Shown here: in pieces, positions 20,860 to 26,334 of the stretch
How the letters are laid out: each line of letters opens with the position of its first letter
Position numbering within the stretch: the stretch's first letter is position 1
DNA from: a virus
Virus record (IMG/VR): IMGVR_UViG_3300044712_000971
Coordinates: 1-26,334 of that record
Length of the DNA: 26,334 nt
Strand: one strand, 5' to 3'
Notes under the pieces: model-generated
Told to the model about the DNA's origin: nothing
The model's database searches: none
The model's input: the letters and a program-made list of their open reading frames with translations, nothing else
Program-made: the position numbers and the translations under genes

Positions 20860-21891
20860 CTACTGCACCTTTTCGTCGTCATCCATCACAGTGCTTGTCG
20901 CATAGACGAACGAGCCCCCATCAACAAACAACTTCTCATTTGAGATACCGCATCGTTCAGACTTGCGGGTGATCTCCAGCAGCAGCTTCGGCGAGATGAG
21001 AAAGCTGATCGGCTCGCCATCAAATCTCACCCGCTTCATCTCCTTGAACCACCCACTGGCACCCTCACCTGTAACGACGATCCGATCCGAACGGAGATCC
21101 ACGCGCACCAAGTTGCCCGCCGCGTTCTCACCCGAGAATATCTCCGCTTTTGCCACCACCTCCGCAAGCCCACCCGGCAGCTCTACCGGTGTCGTGCCCT
21201 CGGCAGTGATGAAGGTGTCTAGCCTCAGGTAGTCGTCAAGGTATCGTCGGCAAGAGATGGTCAGCCCCGCCGGATTCCGAAAATGAATCCACGATGGGGT
21301 CTCACTCACCTCGGTCATGTCGAAGCCGCAAATGCGCTTGATTGACGTAGCCCGCACGAGAATCTCTTCCGCCACACCGGTCTTCAGGGGATATCGTGCG
21401 ATCTGAAACCGGTCGCACGCTTCGATGTACCGCGGGTGGATGTGGACACACGTGAGCGTGAACTGATCGGCATCCGTACTGGCGCACGAATGGACAAGGG
21501 CAATTGCCTCTGAAAACTCCTGAGGCACCCGACGCCACTTTTCTGGAGTCTCCAGGACCTCAATGTCCAGCCGCACCTTTTCTTCCATGCGGATACCGGC
21601 CTTACGGCGGCCCTTACCCCGCACGAGCAACTCGCCGTCAGTTTGCTCAATCAGGACATCATCTTCTTTGAGCTGGGACAGTAGCTCAACCAGCGGCTTG
21701 GCCTTGACGGCGCCCTCGATCAGCAGAGGCGACTTGCGACAGCACGCGACTTCGTCATTGAACGTGAAGACCTGGCCATCGGTGAACACATAACACGAGG
21801 ACTGATCGATCATCTCGCGAGAAGACAAGCCCGGGCTCACCGACTCAAGGACTCTCAGCAGTGCTTCACGCCCAACACGAACGGGTGCCAT
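20860..21891 (-). CDS. DNA polymerase sliding clamp (beta/DnaN-like)
   Basis: 343 residues from ATG 21891, AAAGGA five bases upstream. The repeated beta-alpha-beta domain pattern of the bacterial beta clamp can be followed: a first domain with FTFNDEVACC and LVELLSQLKEDDVLIEQ, a second with FSEAIALVHSCASTD and VHIHPRYIEACDRFQIARY, and a third with GLAEVVAKAEIF, RVDLRSDRIVVTGEGASG and FLISPKLLLEITRKS. The length is close to the 366-residue E. coli protein. It should form a ring tethering the polymerase and be loaded by the AAA+ protein at 16261-17190. The C-terminus is acidic (MDDDEKVQ). Confidence 0.82.
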   Translation of the reverse strand: MAPVRVGREALLRVLESVSPGLSSREMIDQSSCYVFTDGQVFTFNDEVACCRKSPLLIEGAVKAKPLVELLSQLKEDDVLIEQTDGELLVRGKGRRKAGIRMEEKVRLDIEVLETPEKWRRVPQEFSEAIALVHSCASTDADQFTLTCVHIHPRYIEACDRFQIARYPLKTGVAEEILVRATSIKRICGFDMTEVSETPSWIHFRNPAGLTISCRRYLDDYLRLDTFITAEGTTPVELPGGLAEVVAKAEIFSGENAAGNLVRVDLRSDRIVVTGEGASGWFKEMKRVRFDGEPISFLISPKLLLEITRKSERCGISNEKLFVDGGSFVYATSTVMDDDEKVQ

Positions 21892-21930
21892 CTACGTCCT
21901 TTCTGATGAATGCCTCTGAATGCTCGCGAC

Positions 21931-23211
21931 CTATGCAGTCCGATAGGCCTCGATCACCCAGAGAGCGTTCTTCAGGTAGTGGCTCGCCGTCTCGCATGGC
22001 TTGCCAAGCAGCTTGACGAAAAGGACGTGGCCCTTCTCATCATTTGCGTTCGGCCCATACTTCTTCACCACGGCGCCAGCCACCGAGTAAGACAAGCTCG
22101 CGTCAACCTCGCCACCCAGATACGACTTGATCGCGGCCTGGGCACCAACGAGACAGACACGGGATTCTCGCGGATTGGCACGACCGTAGGCAGAGTCCAC
22201 CTTATTGACGAGCTTGTCGGTGATCTCCACATCGATACCGGCCGCCTTGAGGGTGCGTGCAGCTTGATGCCATCGCGTGCTCTTCGCGGCGGTCTTCTTC
22301 GCTGGAGCGCCTGTCAATGTCTTGCCTTCGTCATCAACAGGCACTGTCCGTACCTTTTTGGCCACCGCAGTCGGCGCGGGCAACGACTCTGGAACCTCGA
22401 TCGGTGCCGAGGTTGGCTCGGCGTTGCAGGTACGAACTCGGATCACGATCTCAATGACACCCGGCTCCGGGTTGGTCTGCTCAACTGAAAGTGGAAGGGC
22501 CGCCGCCGCAGCGACCCCTACCTGGCTACTTGGCGATGCTACGTGGCAGTCGCTATCGCCGGGCCGCCCCGCTTTGACCGCCTTGCCCTTGCCAGGCTTC
22601 TCGGCCTTGGGGGGCTCGGCAGGCTCAACATCTGCACCATCAGAAGAAGCATCGACTTCGCTGTCATCGTCATCCTCGTCTTCATCCTCGTCGCTATCCT
22701 CATCCTCATCTTCGTCTTCCGAATCGGAGTCATCCTCATCCTCATCCTCTTCATCGGAATCAGCGTCAGAATCCTCCTCATCTTCGTCTTCTTCCTCGTC
22801 GCCTACGTCATCATCCTCTTCGTCCTCATCTTCCTCCGGCTCGTCATCGCTATCTTCGCCACTCTCGTCTTCCTCTTCACCGCCGTCCTCATCATCTGCG
22901 GTCGGCTTGGTTTTGGTTTTCGCCACAGGCTTGGCAGGCGCTGCCTTCGTTTTGGCCGTCGACTTCGGTGCCGTTTCAGGCTCCTCGTCGACAACCTCGA
23001 TCGCCCCACCCGCTTCGACCTGCTTCAGCAGTGCAGCGATATCCTTCGCCACTTGTGGGTCTTTTGGAGTCGCCTTTGCGTCGTCCAGGACCTCCGGGAG
23101 CTGGCTGATTTTTGAGAGCAGCCGATCGTTGTCCCACTTGTCCCCACTTTTCCACCCAGCGTGGCTAATCACTGCGAGCACACGCGATCGACTGATCGTC
23201 AACTTGGCCAT
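21931..23211 (-). CDS. Acidic-tract protein of unknown function
   Basis: 426 residues. The N-terminal 75 (LTISRSRVLAVISHAGWKSG, then WDNDRLLSKISQLPEVLDD) form a small helical domain. Residues 80-105 are Lys/Pro/Ala-rich. Residues 106-199 are almost entirely Asp, Glu and Ser. A flexible KPGKGKAVKAGRPG linker and a beta-strand stretch (GVIEIVIRVRT) follow. The C-terminal 115 (RWHQAARTLKAAGIDVEITDKLVNKVD, SYLGG, KYGPNANDEKGHVLFVKLL, shown by short parts) form a second helical domain. It lies between helicase and clamp genes, so a replication-linked role (for instance a DNA mimic or protein tether) is possible but unproven. No family recognised. Confidence 0.6.
   Translation of the reverse strand: MAKLTISRSRVLAVISHAGWKSGDKWDNDRLLSKISQLPEVLDDAKATPKDPQVAKDIAALLKQVEAGGAIEVVDEEPETAPKSTAKTKAAPAKPVAKTKTKPTADDEDGGEEEDESGEDSDDEPEEDEDEEDDDVGDEEEDEDEEDSDADSDEEDEDEDDSDSEDEDEDEDSDEDEDEDDDDSEVDASSDGADVEPAEPPKAEKPGKGKAVKAGRPGDSDCHVASPSSQVGVAAAAALPLSVEQTNPEPGVIEIVIRVRTCNAEPTSAPIEVPESLPAPTAVAKKVRTVPVDDEGKTLTGAPAKKTAAKSTRWHQAARTLKAAGIDVEITDKLVNKVDSAYGRANPRESRVCLVGAQAAIKSYLGGEVDASLSYSVAGAVVKKYGPNANDEKGHVLFVKLLGKPCETASHYLKNALWVIEAYRTA
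22615..22896 (-). repeat. Low-complexity tract coding for about 94 acidic residues
   Basis: The plus strand is a run of TCATCCTC/TCGTCTTC-like trinucleotide mixtures, encoding GAT, GAC, GAA and GAG on the minus strand. It encodes residues 106-199 of the acidic-tract protein. The mixed codons rather than a pure repeat suggest the acidic property itself is selected. Confidence 0.85.
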
Positions 23212-23288
23212 CGAATATCCCCTTTTCCAGGAAGTAGTGAAAAATCACCGTCGTGAGACCACATACTACGAATCAGCTCTGAAAATCA

Positions 23289-24656
23289 TTACTGGCTGAA
23301 AATTATCGGCGACTCCAGATCCCGTGACCCCGCGAACCGGACGAAATCCTTGTCGTTGTATTTGGCGCCTCGACGAACAACCCAATTCAGACGGCCCATC
23401 CCAAGCCGCTTCTCGTCTGACGACACGTTGATGCCGATCATCCCGTTGACGTGCGCGAACTTGGTCCGTCGCCCCTGAAAATGTTTCTGACTGAGCAGGC
23501 CATCCATGCCGTAGGCAGTCGCCGACACCTGTGTAGCCGTGACGAGAAGCACGCGAAGCTTCTGGGACAGCCGCCGGAGCTGGAGCCACGTCTCGTCAAT
23601 CTGCTCCAGCTTGTCTCGAATACCTTTCGGCGGTGCGAGGATATCAGCGTAGTCCACGAGAGTCACATCGGGCCGCCAACCATCGCGTGCCCACGCACTC
23701 AGCTGCCCTGCAATGTCAGCAACAGACAGCGTACCGCTCGGATGACACGAAAGCCGCACCGAGTTTCGACCGCGGCATACTCGCCTAAACGTGCGGTAGG
23801 CGTCGATCGCCGCAACGCGCTTCAACTCGACATCGTGGAAAATCGGCAACTCGTCACCCTCCACCCACTCCGTCGGGATCGTGTACATCCCCGATCGCTT
23901 CGGCAGACCGGAAGCCCGCAAGGCTAACCGCTCCACGATCTCCTCTTCGATGGAATCACCAGCGTCAAAGAAAGCGACGTTGTTGCCAGCCCTCGCAGCT
24001 CGGTACAGCAGGTCGATGAGATACGCCGTCTTGCCAACCTTCTCGCCCGCCATGAACGCATGGAACGTGCCCCGCATGAAGGCATCGCCAATGAATCGAC
24101 CGAGCACACCCCGGTATCGCACAAGCGCCCTCTGACGCGATGCGCTGAAGGCCTGCTCCCATACCGACACGTCATCGACAAGATCGGCGTACGCACCCGT
24201 GCCAAGGTTCACAGGTGGCAGAGCGATACGCGCCGCAGCGTCTGCTATGCGGCCTCGATCCAGGTCGATTTTGGCTTGCTCTATCTCCCGCTCAACACGT
24301 GCTTTGTTGAACACGTCAGCGGCGAGGTCGAACAGATACTGGGGGTTGTCGTGATCGATTTCATCCGACGCGTCCGACAGGTCGAACAGGAACTTCTCAA
24401 TCGCCGCAACCGTCTTGTCGTCGGATTGCGTTGTGTCGGCCCACCGCTCATACAGGCGGACCATCCGATTGCCGGGCGCCTTCTGATACTTGCGGTAGTG
24501 CTTGATGATCAGGGCGCCGACCAGATCCGCCCACGCCGCACCAAACAGCCCCTCGTCTACCCATTGCCCGGCAATGCGAGCACACACGATGTCGTTCGTG
24601 GCCATCGCAGCCAACACTCGACGGGTGTCGGCGCCCTCGTACTTCTTCGTCTTCAT
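23289..24656 (-). CDS. DnaB-family replicative helicase
   Basis: 455 residues from ATG 24656 in an ATGA overlap with the putative loader. An N-terminal helical domain (about 1-115, with NDIVCARIAGQWVDEGLF) is followed by a linker helix and the RecA-like core: GTFHAFMAGEKVGKTAYLID holds Walker A (203-210), VAFFDAGDSIEEEIVERL resembles motif 1a, PDVTLVDYADIL (329-340) is Walker B, and LLVTATQVSATAYG followed by FAHVNGMIGINVS matches motifs 3-4. A primase domain is absent and no primase is seen in the window. It unwinds the fork and is probably loaded at the origin in the initiator gene. Confidence 0.85.
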   Translation of the reverse strand: MKTKKYEGADTRRVLAAMATNDIVCARIAGQWVDEGLFGAAWADLVGALIIKHYRKYQKAPGNRMVRLYERWADTTQSDDKTVAAIEKFLFDLSDASDEIDHDNPQYLFDLAADVFNKARVEREIEQAKIDLDRGRIADAAARIALPPVNLGTGAYADLVDDVSVWEQAFSASRQRALVRYRGVLGRFIGDAFMRGTFHAFMAGEKVGKTAYLIDLLYRAARAGNNVAFFDAGDSIEEEIVERLALRASGLPKRSGMYTIPTEWVEGDELPIFHDVELKRVAAIDAYRTFRRVCRGRNSVRLSCHPSGTLSVADIAGQLSAWARDGWRPDVTLVDYADILAPPKGIRDKLEQIDETWLQLRRLSQKLRVLLVTATQVSATAYGMDGLLSQKHFQGRRTKFAHVNGMIGINVSSDEKRLGMGRLNWVVRRGAKYNDKDFVRFAGSRDLESPIIFSQ

Positions 24657-24985
24657 CCCGCCGCACCTTCCGCTTCGTCTTGCTCTTCAGGGATGTCCAA
24701 CTCGCGGCGTATCCGATCCAGGGCGGCGGCTGTGTCCGGGCAAGGTGATGATGGTACCTCCCGATCCCCGCACACTTCATCGACCAACTGCAAAAAGTTT
24801 CGGAGGATGAACCGATCGTGCTCTTTGAGATACCGGCGCCCGGCGTCTTTCAGAACAGCCAGGGGGACATCCGGCACCGACTCGGCCATCAGTTCAGCGG
24901 CGGCCGTACCCAGCCTGCGACCAAAACTGTCGGCGAGCGAGATCAGAAGCGAGACGACGTACGATCTCTGATCCCCTCTACCCAT
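24653..24985 (-). CDS. Putative helicase loader (small helical protein)
   Basis: 110 residues from ATG 24985; the ATG overlaps the initiator stop, and GAGGA lies upstream. The product is helical: RSYVVSLLISLADSFGRRLG, VPLAVLKDAGRRYLKEHDRF, RNFLQLVDEVCGD, then an acidic tail. The pattern of short helices with a VPxxVLxxAxxxYxxxxxF block resembles the G39P (SPP1) class of loader/inhibitors, although similarity is weak. The gene order initiator, this gene, DnaB-type helicase matches SPP1 38-39-40 and lambda O-P, which is the main support for the call. Confidence 0.5.
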   Translation of the reverse strand: MGRGDQRSYVVSLLISLADSFGRRLGTAAAELMAESVPDVPLAVLKDAGRRYLKEHDRFILRNFLQLVDEVCGDREVPSSPCPDTAAALDRIRRELDIPEEQDEAEGAAG

Positions 24986-25979
24986 TGTCCTCACCCGCGG
25001 TTCTGGCCAATCGATCTTTCCAGGATGCCCTCTGAAAAACCTCAACGGGCTCTGAACGCACTCGTTTGTGCACAAGCTCGATTTGCTGATCCACCGTCAT
25101 CGAGCGTTCATCAATGGGGCGGGACATTCTACTCATGGCCTCCTCAATTCGAATGAACTTCTGAACGAAGGCCGCGGCGCCGAAGGCCTGGGGCACGAAC
25201 GGCTCGCCGATGTTCATCAGGTACCACTTCAGAACCTCGTGGAACCGTGGCCTCTGAACTTGGCCGGAGGCGAGGAACGCTCTGAACTCGGCGGCCCACT
25301 TCGCCAGGTTCGGCGGCCGCATGATTTTCCGTTTGGCGGCCAATCGCCCGTAGAGCTTCTTTGCGGCCTGTGCTGGGTAGTCCTTTTTTTGCGGCCGATC
25401 TTCTCCGATGAAACCCCCAGACGAAGGAAACTCCCGCACGGCGTCCCCGCCAGGGGACAGTGTGTTCTTTTTCTTTGGGGTATTGTTCTCTGTGTTCTTT
25501 ATTGTATGGCAATTTGACGTAGTGCACTGTGTCAAATTGACATCGTGCACTGTGTCAATTTGACTTAGTGGTTTGGGCACTACGTCAATTTGACGTAGTG
25601 CCGGTGGGGGGGTTGGTGCCTTGGTTTTCAATGGTGATTCTTGCTGTTCGTTGTGCCGCCAAATGTTGACCACAGTGATTCTGAGGCAAAAGCCGCCTGA
25701 TTTTTTTTCGATCCGTCTGGACCGAATGAGACCCAAAGCCAACAACTTCTTTCGAGATCGGACGATCGTGCTGACCGACAACGACTCCGCGATCTGCGAC
25801 AAGGTGGCATCGCTGGCCCAGCAGGCGCCAGACTCCCCGCAGATCATTTTGTAGAGGCCGTAGAGCAAATACGCGGATGGCGTCATCCCTTTCATCGAGC
25901 AGACGCAATACGGCACCATTGAAAACTTCGTTCGGACATCATCTTCTACGATCTCGTTGTCGATATCGGCCGGGTTCAT
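24978..25979 (-). CDS. Replication initiator / replisome organizer with winged helix
   Basis: 333 residues from ATG 25979 with GGAGGA five bases upstream. Residues 22-110 are a winged-helix domain: MTPSAYLLYGLYKMI, ATLSQIAESLSVSTIVRSRKK, LLALGLIRSRR, GGFCLRITVVNIW. Residues 120-165 are a Pro/Thr/Asn-rich linker whose codons coincide with four palindromic iterons. Residues 195-290 are the C-terminal domain: AAKKLYGRL, KWAAEFRAFLASG, VLKWYLMNIGEPFVPQAFG, FVQKFIRIEEAMSR. The same plan (wing-HTH, origin in the middle, helicase-contact domain) is known for lambda O and SPP1 gp38. It should bind its own gene and recruit loader plus helicase. Confidence 0.8.
   Translation of the reverse strand: MNPADIDNEIVEDDVRTKFSMVPYCVCSMKGMTPSAYLLYGLYKMICGESGACWASDATLSQIAESLSVSTIVRSRKKLLALGLIRSRRIEKKSGGFCLRITVVNIWRHNEQQESPLKTKAPTPPPALRQIDVVPKPLSQIDTVHDVNLTQCTTSNCHTIKNTENNTPKKKNTLSPGGDAVREFPSSGGFIGEDRPQKKDYPAQAAKKLYGRLAAKRKIMRPPNLAKWAAEFRAFLASGQVQRPRFHEVLKWYLMNIGEPFVPQAFGAAAFVQKFIRIEEAMSRMSRPIDERSMTVDQQIELVHKRVRSEPVEVFQRASWKDRLARTAGEDNG
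25461..25508. other. T-rich tract beside iterons, candidate DNA unwinding element
   Basis: About 48 bp of mostly T on the plus strand, with exact 10-bp direct repeats TGTGTTCTTT at 25461-25470 and 25491-25500. It lies immediately 3' of the iterons in the sense of the initiator gene, where lambda has its AT-rich melting region. The unwinding function is inferred. Confidence 0.5.
25509..25601. other. Candidate replication origin: four iterons in the initiator gene
   Basis: Units TCAAwTTGACxTxGTGC at 25509-25525 (first base G), 25532-25548, 25555-25571 and 25585-25601; their TCAAnTTGA centres are at 25513, 25536, 25559 and 25589 (spacing 23, 23, 30). The fourth lies in a 25-bp palindrome (25577-25601) with perfect 12-bp arms; the second lies in a 29-bp imperfect one (25522-25550). 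A T-rich, purine/pyrimidine-skewed stretch (25461-25508) follows in the direction of the gene, with TGTGTTCTTT twice. Iterons then an easily melted tract is the lambda ori plan. Confidence 0.75.
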
Positions 25980-26000
25980 CGCGATCCTCCGTGATGGGGT

Positions 26001-26030
26001 GTTGAGTTCAGTTCAGTCCAGTTCAGTTCA
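26001..26030. repeat. Pentanucleotide array, six GTTCA-type units
   Basis: Units at 26001 (GTTGA), 26006, 26011 (GTTCA), 26016 (GTCCA), 26021 and 26026 (GTTCA). On the minus strand this is a TGAAC array, so TGA occurs in every frame. It contains the stop of the upstream gene and ends 21 bases before the initiator start codon. Confidence 0.9.
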
Positions 26031-26334
26031 GAGGCAAGGGGCATCTCGACTGCGATACCAAGGCCGCAACCGTTGGCTTCATTGGCATCTGGAGCTGGGT
26101 GATGGTGATTACGGGTAACGATTCCGCGGTCTCCTGGGCGACCGCGATCAACCCCAGATCGACCAGGCTCTGCCGCGTTTTCACGACATCGACGCCCTGC
26201 ATCCTGAGGTGCGATTGGATGAAGTCGTCGGTCAGCAAGGTCTGATCTTCATCTGCGATGCAATACAGCATGTACAGACCGAAGGCCTCGTTAGACAGAC
26301 CATACATGAACACAACGTCTGTTTGCATGCGCGC
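26023..26334 (-). CDS. Winged-helix protein, paralogue of the initiator N-domain (5' end outside the window)
   Basis: At least 103 codons; the frame is open to the window edge, and no ribosome site can be checked for the ATG at 26328. GLSNEAFGLYMLYCI corresponds to GMTPSAYLLYGLYKM in the initiator, and GVDVVKTRQSLVDLGLIAV corresponds to its SVSTIVRSRKKLLALGLIR helix. It ends shortly after the wing (VITITQLQM) with no C-terminal helicase-contact domain. It could compete at the origin or regulate transcription. The stop lies in the pentamer array. Confidence 0.65.
   Translation of the reverse strand, partial: ARMQTDVVFMYGLSNEAFGLYMLYCIADEDQTLLTDDFIQSHLRMQGVDVVKTRQSLVDLGLIAVAQETAESLPVITITQLQMPMKPTVAALVSQSRCPLPLN

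Noticed and set aside
22277-23299. Plus-strand 340-codon Ser-rich frame
   Set aside because: It is the mirror of the acidic tract: GAT/GAA codons read in reverse give TCA/TCG/TCC Ser codons. It lacks a ribosome site and opposes a well-supported gene.
24060-24971. Plus-strand 303-codon frame opposite helicase and loader
   Set aside because: The opposite strand holds clear DnaB motifs in coupled genes; the plus frame has no domain signs.
25500-25610. CRISPR-like repeat array
   Set aside because: Units are about 17 bp with 6-13 bp between them, palindromic, and inside a coding frame; this fits iterons, not repeat-spacer units.

Overview
This window is a compact block of dsDNA virus genome, most probably a tailed bacteriophage (Caudoviricetes) or a prophage. 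Every gene I can support lies on the minus strand. Most start with a four- to ten-base overlap (ATGA, GTGA, TGATG, ATGAATGA) or sit just after a Shine-Dalgarno sequence, so nearly the whole window reads as one or a few long polycistronic units transcribed right to left. The host cannot be named from this sequence. Base composition is moderately GC-rich, start codons are ATG or GTG, and Shine-Dalgarno sites are of the AGGAGG type. No tRNA, rRNA, CRISPR, integrase or virion structural gene is visible.

Right end (about 26334 to 23289): an initiation module. A partial winged-helix protein is followed by a second, full-length winged-helix replication initiator. Four TCAAwTTGA-centred iterons and a T-rich tract lie inside the initiator gene, an origin layout like that of lambda O or SPP1 gene 38. 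A small putative helicase loader and a DnaB-type helicase follow.

Centre (about 23211 to 10640): a nearly self-sufficient replication and recombination set. It holds an acidic-tract protein, a beta-type sliding clamp, a UDG-like plus 3'-5' exonuclease protein, a separate family A polymerase palm/fingers protein interrupted by an HNH intein, and a one-gene AAA+ clamp loader. Next come a coiled-coil protein compatible with UvsY, a small membrane protein, an ssDNA-binding protein with a long repetitive charged tail, a RecA/UvsX recombinase, a FEN-type 5' nuclease, a RuvC-type resolvase and the N-terminal half of a Rad50/SbcC ATPase ending at a zinc-hook CxxC.

Left-centre (about 10637 to 6504): a MazG-like pyrophosphohydrolase, a GIY-YIG homing endonuclease with structured upstream RNA, the SbcD/Mre11-like nuclease, a small coiled-coil protein, an HD hydrolase, a zinc-finger protein and the C-terminal half of the Rad50-like ATPase. 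The Rad50-type ATPase therefore appears to be built from separate genes.

Left end (about 6458 to 1): small accessory genes, including a one-TM peptide, a DUF3310 protein, a GNAT acetyltransferase, several Cys-rich mini-proteins, a phage sigma factor, an HTH plus DnaJ-type zinc-finger protein and two membrane/zinc-ribbon proteins. About 450 bp here (1149-1600) has no convincing gene but carries recurring TTGGGC and CTGAAC motifs and 27-bp direct repeats. The overall logic is early-gene replication, nucleotide and repair functions, followed by transcription control and small accessory genes. The most distinctive features are the gene-embedded origin, the Rad50 split at its hook, the UDG-exonuclease/polymerase split combined with an intein, and the polyampholyte ssDNA-binding protein.
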